Below, in pieces: positions 1-9,437 of a stretch of DNA of 64,000 nt. Under the pieces are notes generated by a model. That model searched no databases and was not told the DNA's origin. It saw only the letters and a program-made list of their open reading frames with translations. Source of the stretch: Anthostomella pinea. Lineage: Eukaryota > Ascomycota > Sordariomycetes > Xylariales > Xylariaceae. Position 1 is the stretch's first letter, and each line of letters begins with the position of its first letter. The position numbers and the translations under genes are program-made. The stretch lies in contig CAUWAG010000003.1 of the NCBI GenBank assembly GCA_963556695.1, positions 6,634,001-6,698,000 of the forward strand, given 5' to 3'.

Positions 1-751
1 ATTGTGAACACCATTCCTGTACCGCCCAGGGACTTCACTATAGAGCCTCACATGATGGTCATTCGGTCGTTTGATGTTAACAAGCCGGGTGCGGAGATTG
101 AGGAGCTGAAGGGTGGTGTTGCCGGTGGCAGTATCCTGCACGGTGTGCTGAAGCTGGGCGACGAGATCGAGATCAGACCGGGCATTGTCAGCCGTGATGA
201 CAAGGGTGCACTCAAGTGCAAGCCCATCTGCAGTCGCATTGTGTCTCTGAACTCCGAGTTCAACGACCTAAAGTACGCTGTACCCGGTGGTCTCATTGGT
301 GTCGGTACACGGATCGACCCAACTCTCTGCAGAGCCGATCGTCTGGTGGGCTTCGTGCTCGGTCTCAAGGGCCGTCTCCCTGAGATCTACAGCGAGATCG
401 AGGTCAACTTCTACCTGCTCAAGAGACTGCTTGGTGTCCGTACGGCAGACGGCAAGCAAGCCAAGGTTGCCAAGCTACAGAAGAACGAGGTGCTGATGGT
501 CAACATCGGTTCTACTTCTACCGGTGCTAAGGTCGCCGCCATCAGGCAGGATGCCGCCAAGCTGTCGCTGACGAGCCCGGCCTGTACGAACCTGGGTGAG
601 AAGATCGCGCTGAGCAGACGTATCGAAAAGCATTGGCGTCTTATCGGTTGGGCCACTATTACTGCGTAAGTCATTAAAGATTTACTTTTCACGTCCGCAT
701 ATATCTAACATTACGTATAGCGGTGTCACACTCGATCCCAGCGATTCATGA
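1..751 (+). CDS. GCD11: Translation initiation factor eIF2 gamma subunit, 3' part
   Basis: This is the C-terminal 231 residues of eIF2-gamma, the GTP-binding core of the ternary complex that delivers initiator tRNA to the 40S ribosome in the cytosol. The gene enters from the left edge already in frame, so the G domain is outside the window. The piece opens with IPVPPRDFT and continues through the beta-barrel domains II and III ([20 protein letters not shown], then [16 protein letters not shown] and the terminal [19 protein letters not shown] block), all typical of the family. The exon ends at 665. A 55-nt intron (666-720, donor GTAAGT, acceptor TAG) leads to a 31-nt last exon, 721-751, which codes the ending [10 protein letters not shown] and a TGA stop. 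Without this splice the frame would stop at 669. Assignment to the family is firm; only the exact C-terminus depends on the splice. Confidence 0.95.
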
Positions 752-1259
752 AAGCCGTCATTTAGACGGGCTTGACATACAAACAGCACCTCATCATGTC
801 ACCGTCCCGAGTCTGGATTGGGAGCGCACGATAATTGGGCTATACTGCCAGGAACGAGGTTATGAAGGCATGAGGCTGGCGATAGGGATATTCTCGCAAC
901 CTTTCGACTCATCATGTTGAAGCCTTTAAAGCTTATAAGCAACATGTCTCGATCAAGTTCGCTAGGTAGATAGTGACTGTGGACAGGTAGAGAAAATGAG
1001 CATCATTCCACCCATACAGGACCATTCATTGGCGATGCTCCTACACCATGAGAACTCTGATTACGACACCCCCTGGTTTAGACCATTGTCCTTGGGGTTG
1101 CGAATCATCTCGACCAGCCTCCCTCCGGGTCATGCACTCTGATTCTTGCACTCTGCAAAACCCACCTGCATACCCGTATCCCAGAGACGTTGGTCCTGAT
1201 CACTGCAGCAACATGATGGGGCCATCACCTTAGCTGCAATCACTCGGGCTCTCAAATTT
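752..1259. other. Intergenic, no feature seen
   Basis: Downstream spacer of the eIF2-gamma gene. No convincing reading frame, RNA gene or repeat was seen here. Confidence 0.5.
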
Positions 1260-2650
1260 TATTGAACGACAGGTTCCCTCCTCGGGTCCCTTTCACATTC
1301 CCACTTCCTTCTTCCACCATCACCACCACCCAACACCACACCACCTCTGCCTCCACTCCAACGCCAATACAACAACTGCCTACCTAACTGCCATCGTGCT
1401 CTCACCTACGCCATCAATATTGCACCCATCGGGCTTTGCTTTTTTCTCCACGCCCACCCTCTCCAAAGCCATCCCGTCACTTGCTCCCAACCTTCTCAGG
1501 CATCCCTTTTTCGTCACGTCTACCCGCGCGCCACATTGCGCCGCAAACCCATTATCCGCCATAACGCACATTTCCCCTACAAATGTCCTCCTCACCGAAA
1601 CTTTGTCGCGATTCCCTCTCTCGGGCCACAATCACTCGAGGGACCCGTCAGTCCAGAATCCAGTATTTAAGGTGAGTCCTCTTCCTCGTTCTTCAACTCG
1701 CGTTCTCCATCTTCCTTCCCTCCTTCACCTACCATCGGCCTTCCGCACAACCATTTGCACCACCAAATATCCTACAGCAACGTTCCCATGTTGTCCCATT
1801 TCCAATCGATCTCGATATCACATCTTCCATCTTGTCCTCCTCCACGCTCTCCTGCATGCATCACCACCACCAAACATCTACTCATGTACCATCATCTCCG
1901 CACGCATCTTTCCTCCATCTTCTTCGCATCGCTCGCCCGTCACCGGTACTGCCATCTCCTGCCATCGTCTTTCGTCCTCTTCACCTTTCACCCCATCTTT
2001 TGTCAATCTATTCCTGATCCCAGAGTCCTCCCATCTCACGCATGCCCCTCGAGTCTGCTACCCGACCTATTTCGCCATCGCCTACAGCCCTTGGACCGCC
2101 CAAATCCAGTCTTCTCTACTTCGAATTTATATCCTACGATCTAACTTTCACTTTGCACCTCTGACTCACTTTGTCCCTCCAGATGCCTCAGGCATCAACC
2201 TCGGGTGCAATTTTTCACCAACCTTTCGTCTCCTCACTGTGCACCCAGCAACCACCTGTACCCACACTGATCTCTCGCTGCCATGCACACCTTTTGCCAT
2301 CTACCATTACCTTTCCCACTCCACATACGTCGATCTACCTACCCGTTTTCAACCTCTCTCCTCATCATTTCCTTCCTAGTTCAACTAGCCTTTGCGTATC
2401 TTCGATCTCTCCTTACCATCTCTGCCCTGGGATCTTCTGCCATTTTTCGCTCATCGCTAACCTCATCCTGCACCAGATCTGCTTCCATCTTTTTCGGGTC
2501 GCCCAACATATACCTCCTCCTATCTACCTGCCATCTACCTTCTCCGCCGTCCTAAGCAAGACGTTAAAGTGCATCCGTCCAGAGCAACGACGCTAAACTG
2601 AGGTGCTCACCACCCTCCCCTGATCTATCCCCATACCCGCCATCTACCGA
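1260..2650 (+). other. Long pyrimidine-rich tract without a supported gene
   Basis: About 1.4 kb in which the plus strand is strikingly C/T-rich with many CCATC, CACC and CTCC runs. A long frame (1396-2379) runs through it, but its translation is Ser/Pro/His/Thr-rich low complexity that follows from the base composition, so it is not called as a gene. Composition resembles the long 5' leader of the 14-3-3 gene elsewhere in the window, and a good donor (GTGAGT at 1672) is present. It may be the leader of a plus-strand transcript reaching the exon-like units near 2954-3436. This is inference only. Confidence 0.35.
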
Positions 2651-2905
2651 CATCTACTGCCATTTACTACTGCCATTTATCTTGCCATCTATTAACCATC
2701 TACTTCTGCCATTTAAACTGCCGCCCCGCCCTTTGCCTACGCGCGTTTGGGCGGGGTACGCAGAAGCCATATGACATGACCATCTAATGGACAACGGAAT
2801 CGAACTCTGGGACCTCCTTGTCAGGGTGTTGTCCGGGCAACGCATTAATGCGGCTGATCCAGAGACGTACTACCATCTATTACCATCTATCAACTGCCAT
2901 ATATA
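2639..2905. repeat. Degenerate CCATCTA/CTGCCATTTA repeat tract
   Basis: Loose short repeats built on CCATCTA and CTGCCATTTA lie on both sides (about 2639-2715 and 2865-2905) of an unrelated block of about 150 bp. The middle block looks like an insertion splitting the repeat tract. Confidence 0.5.
2735..2865 (-). mobile_element. Possible tRNA-derived (SINE-like) fragment
   Basis: On the minus strand this block contains AGTTCGATTCC, a near match to the RNA polymerase III B box (GGTTCGANTCC), preceded by GGACAACACCCTGACAAGG, and the segments GGACAAC and GTTGTCC are complementary. It does not fold as a complete tRNA: the T stem is unpaired and no clean A box or D arm is visible. It interrupts a degenerate repeat tract, as expected of an insertion. 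A decayed tRNA gene or a tRNA-derived SINE would both fit. Confidence 0.3.
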
Positions 2906-2953
2906 CTCCAACTTACTTCCCCTTTCGTCAGTCACCTAACCTACTAACCTCAG

Positions 2954-3436
2954 GGGCAGCTGTCCATCATCGGTTTCATAGCCGAGGAAAACTGCGGCTC
3001 TGGAGTTGATCAAATCCGACGAGTACGTACCGTGTACCGTACCAGTAAATTTCCTCTCTCCAAGGCTCCCGAGCCATTATACTTTCACCCCCAACTGACA
3101 CATGTTCCTCCAGGCCACAGATGACTCATCCGCCACATGATTATGTGGTACGCCACGGCCAATATCATGCTCGTCGAAGGGGTAGAGGCGGAAACTAGTT
3201 TCGGGCTTAAACCAATCCAAGTACCGCCTATAGTAAGTTTATTACCTCTGAGGTCTTTAAACCAATTTAACTTTTCACTATCAACTGACACCGCCCCCTT
3301 CCCCCAGGTCACAGTTGACTCGATCCTACGAACGGTTCTACGGTACGCCGCGGCCAAGATCATGCTCGTCGAAGGGAGTGATGGGGACCTTGGGGTGGTG
3401 GAGTGGTGGAACACACGGGAAGTATATGAGGCATAG
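2954..3436 (+). pseudogene. Exon-like units, one duplicated, unrecognised
   Basis: I do not recognise this coding-like stretch. A possible exon, 2954-3022, is bounded by CTAACCTCAG and GTACGT and reads GQLSIIGFIAEENCGSGVDQ then I-R-R. Two related units follow: unit A, about 3025-3190, and unit B, about 3230-3436. Each has an intron-like start, a CAACTGACA branch-like site, a CAG and then an exon-like block ending in ATCATGCTCGTCGAAGG (reading Y-A-T/A-A-N/K-I-M-L-V-E-G). Unit A carries a short deletion relative to B that shifts its frame. Unit B stays open to a TAG at 3434. The pattern suggests tandem duplication of an exon with its intron, followed by decay of one copy. Function is unknown. 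Confidence 0.35.
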
Positions 3437-3574
3437 GAGGCATGATCACGAGCGAGCGCGACGCATTTCCTGTACATAACCTAAACCAGCTCACCAGGAG
3501 CTGCCGAAAAAGCCCTGCCCAACACCTCCAGGATTTTCATTAGATATCACGAAATCAGATTGTGTGCCAAAGTT

Positions 3575-3763
3575 TAAAGACTTAGAGTTTGCCAATAATG
3601 GCTGAACTAGTCGCCCCTGAGCGAATTCAAGCCACCTAGCAGCAAAACTAGTCAAGTTGCAAGATAAATGTAAAGACTTAGAGTTTGGCAACAATGGTTA
3701 AACTAGTCGCCCTTGAGCGGATTCAAGCCACCTAGCAGTAGAACTAAATACGTTGCCAGATCT
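3575..3763. repeat. Two tandem copies of a ~96-bp unit
   Basis: TAAAGACTTAGAGTTTG starts at 3575 and recurs at 3671. Both copies continue through ACTAGTCGCCC and end in ATTCAAGCCACCTAGCAG. They differ by a few substitutions, mostly C/T and A/G. Confidence 0.85.
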
Positions 3764-3936
3764 TTTTGCACCTTATTCCGACAGAGCTTTTCTTGCGGCT
3801 TAAATATCTGGCTAATGGGACCTTGACAGACGGCCATCCAAGTCTTCTAATGCATAGATTCCGTGCTGTCTGTCCCCGTCGAAATATCTCACCACGCCAA
3901 ATATCTCGACCACCAACACGCGCATCATCGACGAAA

Positions 3937-3952
3937 CCCCCCCCCCCCCCCC
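3937..3952 (+). repeat. Homopolymer of 16 C
   Basis: Sixteen consecutive C residues. The length is likely to be unreliable in sequencing. Confidence 0.9.
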
Positions 3953-4173
3953 AAGATAATACCCAGCCGTCAGACATCCCATTCGTTCACTCCTAAACAG
4001 CCGCTTACCGTCCAACCGGGACAGAGAGACTTGACGAGGCCGCCCAGCCTGCCCCCGTAGCACTTCAACACCAGCTCGCGCAACACCCCCAGAGGTCCCC
4101 TCGCCCATCACCCCCGGCAACGCCTAGCCGCCGTACTTCTCGTTTTCTCAATCCTGAGTAGCCACTGACAGTC

Positions 4174-4236
4174 CAGCCAGGTCGAACACCAGCCAGGTCG
4201 AACAACAGCCAGATCGAACACCAGTCATCTTGAACA
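4174..4236 (+). repeat. Four imperfect copies of a ~16-bp unit
   Basis: CAGCCAGGTCGAACAC-like units repeat about four times with increasing divergence. They sit upstream of the RRM-like gene in sequence that codes for no clear product. Confidence 0.7.
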
Positions 4237-4413
4237 TGGGCGCGAACTCCAGCTCGGCGCGCACCCGCAGAGGTTTCTCCCCCAGGTAACGCAACGCCTA
4301 GCCGTAAGGCTTCCCACTTGTTCACTCCTGCTGATTAGCCGCTGACAGTCCAATCTGGCGAGGCCGCCCAACCTATCCAACCTGCCCAGCGCCATCAAAG
4401 CAGACGACCAAGA

Positions 4414-4677
4414 ATGAGCTCGCCTCTCGAGCAAAGCTCTGCGACGATGGAGACCAGGCAGCGCGAACCCACGCACGTTTGGGGCCGGCTCATTGAAATC
4501 GGCCCCTTTTGACCAACGTTTCGAATCCGAGTATTAAGGGAGGGATGGATACCGGCGGCCGACGAGTCGCTGTCGCCGTGGGGACCGACCATCATACCGA
4601 TGCTCCAGGCCTCCGACGTAGAGGTTATCGAGGCAGACCTAGCTGCTCTCCGCGCAGGAGTAAGTAACCCAAGATAG
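4414..4677 (+). pseudogene. Interrupted 5' coding segment of the RRM-like gene
   Basis: An ATG at 4414 opens a frame that is the same frame as the downstream RRM-like CDS (codon phase identical to 4798). It codes M-S-S-P-L-E-Q-S-S and so on, but is stopped by TGA at 4510-4512. The frame then reopens with a protein-like stretch (DESLSPWGPTIIPMLQASDV followed by EVIEADLAALRAG) and is stopped again by TAG at 4675-4677. Beyond that TAG it is open to the end of the RRM-like gene. In the +1 frame over the first stop the translation reads P-F-D-Q-R-F-E-S-E-Y, suggesting small indels as well as stops. A GTAAGT donor at 4660 exists, but the acceptors that would remove the TAG give an intron of only 33 nt or use a weak CGAG at 63 nt. 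A decayed N-terminus is the simpler reading. Confidence 0.45.
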
Positions 4678-4797
4678 CATGCTCCCAGACAGTCTGCTCC
4701 CGGGGCGCCAGCGGCTACCGAGGCACCGAGCGCAAAACCAAGCCCGCCGGCAGCTCATGGTGGCCAACAACCTGTGAATGGACAGGGCCATACAATC

Positions 4798-5898
4798 ATG
4801 ACCATTGCCTACCCGCAGGAAGCTGCCTCGCCCCATGCACGTGACCAAGAGGACACCAGCCTAGAGCTGCCAGCGTCCACGGCCGCATCGTCTCCTCCGT
4901 ACGCAAACGGTGTTTGGCACGACGACGTCTCCAGCCCGGCAGCTGGCTATGCGGGTGGTCAAGTATACGGCATGGCCCAAGCCAACACCCACGTCCTCAA
5001 CCCCAGCGCCAGACCGTTCCAAACACAGCAACCAGCACATCTTGTCGACACCCAGCTCTTCCCCTCCCCCGGTCAGAGTCTCTCCTCCAGTCAAGGTCTC
5101 TCCCCCGGCCAAGGTCCCTTCCCCAGTCAAGGTCTCTCCTCCGGTCAAGGTGTCTCTTCCGATCAAAGTGTCTCCCCCGGTCAAGTTACCTTCTACAGCC
5201 CAGGTCCCTCTGCCAGTCAAAGCCACACCCAAGCCGTGATATTACCCCCGACAAGCAACTACCGAGGAGACCCGAACACACCCGAAAACCAATGCGCCGA
5301 CATCCCCTCAGACCAGAACGTATCCCGCTTCGTCGCGGGCCTGCCGCCAAACTGTACCATCAACATGCTGCTCGGCAGCATCCGCGAAATCGGCAAGGTT
5401 TATTCGTCTAATATGGTCCCGCCCGACAGCAGCTTTGGTTACTCCACGGCCGGCGCCAAGATAGTCTTCTGGGACCGCGCGGGGGCGCACCGCCTCGACG
5501 ACTTGTGGGGGCAGGGGGACTGGTATGTCGGCACCTATATGCTGATCCTGCGGCCCAATCGCATCCGCATGGCCGAGCACGTGGCGTCGAGGTGCTCGCG
5601 GGTCCTCGTACTCCACGGTCCGAGCTGCATCGTTGATCGACACTACCTAACAGCGTTTTTCCAACGGTTGTTCACATTCGATATGAACGATGTTGTCGTG
5701 ATAATTGAGGACCAGGTGCACAAGGTGCGCAAGCTCGAGTACCGCTTCGCCTCATATCGGTGCCAGGCCCAGTTCGCGGAAAAGTGGTGTCGGGAGGCTA
5801 AGCACGGCCGCCAGATCCCGTGGGCGCCGATGTCGCTGGTGGAGCGGCAGGCCTGGAGGCAGGTCAAGATCTCTTGGGGAAGCGACCCTTGCGCCTGA
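4798..5898 (+). CDS. RRM-like protein with Ser/Gly/Gln repeat N-terminus (possibly 5'-truncated)
   Basis: Encodes 366 residues from the first ATG of an uninterrupted frame; the open frame itself begins at 4678. The first half is low complexity with a repeated S-x-G-Q-G/S unit (about nine 18-nt units, roughly 5068-5220). The second half is globular: N-V-S-R-F-V-A-G-L-P-P-N-C-T then MLLGSIREIGKVYSSNM and A-G-A-K-I-V-F-W-D-R-A-G-A-H-R-L, which has the spacing of an RNA-recognition-motif fold. A second such unit follows (SRVLVLHGPSCIVDRHYLTA, then LEYRFASYRCQAQFAEKWC). Proteins of this layout, RRM-like and often of no known function, are common in plant-associated Sordariomycetes; that is my recollection of the family. 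No signal peptide or membrane segment. The upstream in-frame segments 4414-4677 carry two stops, so the annotated start may be a remnant of a longer gene. RNA binding is inference from the fold. Confidence 0.6.
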   Translation: MTIAYPQEAASPHARDQEDTSLELPASTAASSPPYANGVWHDDVSSPAAGYAGGQVYGMAQANTHVLNPSARPFQTQQPAHLVDTQLFPSPGQSLSSSQGLSPGQGPFPSQGLSSGQGVSSDQSVSPGQVTFYSPGPSASQSHTQAVILPPTSNYRGDPNTPENQCADIPSDQNVSRFVAGLPPNCTINMLLGSIREIGKVYSSNMVPPDSSFGYSTAGAKIVFWDRAGAHRLDDLWGQGDWYVGTYMLILRPNRIRMAEHVASRCSRVLVLHGPSCIVDRHYLTAFFQRLFTFDMNDVVVIIEDQVHKVRKLEYRFASYRCQAQFAEKWCREAKHGRQIPWAPMSLVERQAWRQVKISWGSDPCA

Positions 5899-6002
5899 TC
5901 TACTACCGTGATCATCGATGATGGGCTTCTAGACTCTCAGCTGGTGGAGCCTGTGCCGGGTGGAAAGGAGTCTGTTTCGGTTCCTACTTCTCATCCGTTC
6001 CG

Positions 6003-6167
6003 GTTCCTCTGTCGGCTCCGCTACTTCGCTTCCTCTGTCGGCTCCTCTATTTCGCTTCTCTGTCGCTTCCTCTGTCGGCTCCTCTATTTCGGTTCTCTGT
6101 CGCTTCCTCTGTCGGCTCCTCTATTTCGCTTCTCTGTCGCTTCCTCTGATTCGGTCCCTTTGTTGCT
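6003..6167 (+). repeat. Minisatellite, 37-bp unit, about four copies
   Basis: Units beginning TCCTCTGTCGGCTCC start at 6031, 6068 and 6105, exactly 37 bp apart, with shortened flanking copies before and after. The tract is C/T-rich. Confidence 0.85.
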
Positions 6168-6621
6168 TCGTCGGAAAAGGAGGAGGCGGCCCTCCGCTCT
6201 AGTTGCTAAAAGGTTTCGAGACCATTCATCGCCGTCGCAGCCCTCGGAGCTCATCGTCGTACCCTTGTCGTTGCCGGTGGGAAGGCGTATATTAAAGGGG
6301 CGAAGGGTGTCGGATATGCACGTCGTTAAGTGGGTGTTATGAATATTGACGCCCCGACTGGCGTCCCTTGGGTAGGCCGTGATGACAGGCAAGCAGGAGT
6401 AGAGACTTGACAGGTTCGACAGCAAGTAGACATGGGGTTGGTATGTAGCTTGGAAAGCTTAGGGACATCGACAACTGCAGAAAGCCATCGAAGGTTTTCT
6501 GCTTGGAGCTCCGACTCGAAGGACGAACCATCTAAGATGAACTGGATCAGTAGATAGTCTTCACTATACCATGGGCGCATATAATGTCACCTCACATCTC
6601 CAGCCCCGATTTTGAGTATTG

Positions 6622-6665
6622 ACCTCCTCGTTGACTAGGGTTAACCTCCTCGTTGACTAGGGTTA
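6622..6665 (+). repeat. Perfect 22-bp tandem duplication
   Basis: A 22-bp unit starting ACCTCCTCGTTGACTAGG occurs twice without spacing (6622-6643, 6644-6665). It lies just beyond the 3' end of the Laa2-like gene. Confidence 0.85.
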
Positions 6666-6836
6666 ATACGGCAGGTGAATACAAGTTGATGTTGTAGTGG
6701 ATAGAGTGCTGCTTCGCATTGGCATGCAAGCCCTCCAGGCAAACGTGCGCGATGAATCGTCCGAGAAGGGTCGGCTTCATTGTCGGGCAGCTCTTGCACC
6801 CAAGTGATTCGCATTACTGTCTTGTTATGGTGTTCC

Positions 6837-8490
6837 TCACTTCCTATTCTTCCGGGCATGCTTCACAAGGTTCTCGATCACCCCCTCGAATGCTTCCCGG
6901 TCCCCTATCTTCTCGTCGGTGCGCTTTTTCCAGAACTCCAACACCTCGTTTGCCACAACTTCCATGTCTTTCAGCTTGTCCACGTGCTGCTGGAGCTCTG
7001 CATCGGTCATCCCACCCAAAGCCTCTTCTGTAGTCGTACAGAGCTGCTTCGATGATACCAGATCCAGCGCTGGCGCTTGTGGAGGTCCCTTCCGCCGTTT
7101 GGAGTCAGACCTAGACTTCTCTTTGCCTTGAGAGGCCACAGAAATAGACGATCCATTAGCCTCTGCTTTCCGTAGCCGAGAAACGGAACGCGAATCTGAC
7201 GATGTACGTAATGAGCCGTTCGAAGTAACGCGGTGGAGGGAAGGGAGTACGAGTTTATTCTGCTTGGAAGCAGGTAATATTTCATCCAGGTCAACCGGCA
7301 CTCCGAGTGAGACCAAGAAGAGCCGCCGGATGCGCGAACGGATCCAATCAGGCGGCTGAAGTGGTGGTGGGGCGGCTAGTTGTGACCATAGCGAAGCACT
7401 CCTAGGATTAAAGAATATGGGGTTGTCGTTAGGAGGAGATGGCAGGACAGGCAGCTCTAGCATATCAGGCGTGTATAGTGCATCTAGGTATGGTTCCGTT
7501 GCAGTCAAGATATCTTCCGAGTCAAGCCCATCGAGATCCAATATTGGCTTGAGAAAGCTGTCGTTAGCATGACTATGAAAGGGCTACCTATGAAGGGCTC
7601 TAAACATACAAATGAAGGTATTGAGACTTGGGGCGGGCTTGCCAGCGGAGGAGCCGGCGTGTCAGCCTCAGCCTGCTGAAAGCCGTCGTCAAAATCGCCA
7701 AAATCGGCATCTTCATCACCCTCTTCGAAATCGTCAAAGTCGTCACCAAATTCGTCGTCGTTATCATCCGCGTCTCCACCGTCCACGCTCCTTATTGACC
7801 TTGCGGCTGAAGATTTCCTCCGCCGGTGTGTTGATGGTGACTTCAATGCGGGGGTTACAGGCGGTTCATCTACGAGGGCAGGGTCAATCGCACTGCGGAG
7901 CTTAGGAGGGCTTGGCTGTCGTACCGGTGTCTTGTGAGCTGGCGTCTAGTGGCGAAGGTATAGGGTTGGCCTCGGCCGTACCGTCGGGCTTGCGGACCAG
8001 GTCCGGCGTAGCATCCGCTTGGTGAAGATCTTCGTGATAGTTGTGAGACGACGAACCGGGCACATCAGCGGTTTCGTCGACGACTGTCTTCGGGATTGGC
8101 TGTCCACCAGGAGCTACAGGCTCGTCCGCAGATGCAGACTCGGCGTTTTCGTCTTGAATGATGGCAATCTCATCAGGTGCGGCATCTTCGGTGCGCTTGT
8201 CGTATGCGACGGTGCCGGGGACTTCGCCGTAGGATGGCTCGTCATCTACTTTTTCGACTCGAGTTCTGGGAACTGGAGAGGAATCGCCAGCACTATTCGA
8301 CGGAGATGACTGCGCATCGGAGAAATGCTCGTCGGAATCTGAGGACTCTGCAATGGGAAGGTCAGTACAAAGGAGACAAGACTGCATGGCAGCGCGAGAA
8401 CTTACCCAGCTCGTGAGCACCAGGATCCTGAGTACCCTTTCGCTCGGGAGCCTCGAGGCTCGAGGACGAGGACCTTCGGTCTCCAGACAT
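6837..8490 (-). CDS. AP-1/clathrin accessory protein, Laa2/aftiphilin-like
   Basis: Minus-strand gene whose product resembles fungal Laa2 (DUF5102), an accessory of the AP-1 clathrin adaptor at the trans-Golgi and endosomes. Start ATG is 8490 (M-S-G-D-R-R-S-S). Proposed exons: 8490-8406, 8347-7998, 7915-7610, 7547-6837, giving 483 residues. The second half of exon 3 holds an acidic Phe/Gly-Asp cluster (E-F-G-D-D-F-D-D-F and D-F-G-D-F-D-D-G-F) of the kind that binds the AP-1 gamma ear. Exon 4 holds L-D-G-L-D-S-E-D-I-L, L-D-A-L-Y and S-A-S-L-W-S-Q-L, then a basic tail. Introns 1 (8405-8348) and 3 (7609-7548, branch GCTAAC) are clear. Intron 2 is uncertain: the frame must change between about 8000 and 7900, and the best model (7997-7916, 82 nt) uses a weak GTCCGC donor with a GCTCAC branch site and CAG. 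A sequencing indel is the alternative. Family assignment is by motif only. Confidence 0.7.
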
Positions 8491-9437
8491 GACCAAGACT
8501 TTGGTAGGAGTTGAAGCTCTTGACGAGGAGGCTTCAGCCGGGTGTCCTTTGTAGCTTCGGCTTTTGGTGTTCTAGAAGGCACGGTAGGCTGGCTCCCTGG
8601 CAGCAGCAGGAGCAGGATGACGCTTTCTGAGGGGTAATTCAAGGGAGACTGGTGCAACTGAAAGACCACGGCTGGAAGGAAAGACGAGTCTGAGAAATGC
8701 TGTGCAATCATGAGAAATCGTACAACAGCTGTGTAGTGTCTTCCCAATGATTAGCTCCTGCTTGGACGTGGTTGTGGGCAGATCGGGATTTGGGGTCGAT
8801 GATCGAAGACATTCTGAATGGGCATTGGGCGGGCAGGCGGTGATCTGGCCCGGCAGCTTCCAAACTGCCAAGGTTCACGCTCTCATGCGCCCAGACCTCG
8901 ATCCGCGCAGATAAGATAAGGGGCCATCCGACCCAGCCTCATGTGGCTGGGAGCTTGCACTGCAATGTGGCTTGACTGGTGACTAGGGCCAAGTGAAAGT
9001 AGTCTGTGCTCGTGCTGTTCCTACAGGGGACAGGCCATCCGAGACCCACCAGCTGGCAACGGACTGATGCTTTTGCAGGGCGCGTCAAGAAACTGAAGCT
9101 TTGGAAGCTTGTCGCGCAAAAAGCAGAAGGGCTGGTCATAAACATCAAGACCGCATACCCGACTTGGCCACGAATACCCAATTCTCTGCTTCCTCCCCAG
9201 GCTCGCCTCATTCGACCCTGCCTCGGCCACCACTCCAACGTCAGTTTACTACATTCGCCCTCTCCCGTTTGAGGAGCATAATCGACGACGGAATACGGCT
9301 ACCTCGATCTTCGCCCAGGGCCAAGCTGGGGATGAGTGCAGGTCCTGAACGATAGCTGACTGGATCATCACATTCCCGGCGCAAACACGTCGACCCCTGA
9401 ACCAACCACATTCCTGCCCGACAAACAACAACGCATA
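8491..9437. promoter_or_regulatory. Divergent intergenic region between the Laa2-like gene and NSP1
   Basis: About 950 bp separate two start codons facing away from each other, so both promoters must lie here. The last ~250 bp before the nucleoporin ATG are C/A-rich with no ATG competing close to the start, consistent with a leader. No specific factor site is claimed. Confidence 0.5.

Larger units (their letters stand above)
5899..6836. other. Intergenic with minisatellite
   Basis: Spacer between the RRM-like gene and the 3' end of the minus-strand Laa2-like gene. It holds the 37-bp and 22-bp repeats listed separately. The frame at 5908-6342 is only a translation of the minisatellite. Confidence 0.6.

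Noticed and set aside
1396..2379. 327-codon frame in the CT-rich tract
   Set aside because: Ser/Pro/His-rich translation produced by composition, begins on GTG, no domain.
2760..2840. Complete tRNA gene
   Set aside because: A B-box-like match exists, but the T stem does not pair and no D arm is present; kept only as a possible fragment.
5908..6342. 144-codon frame
   Set aside because: Translation of the 37-bp minisatellite.
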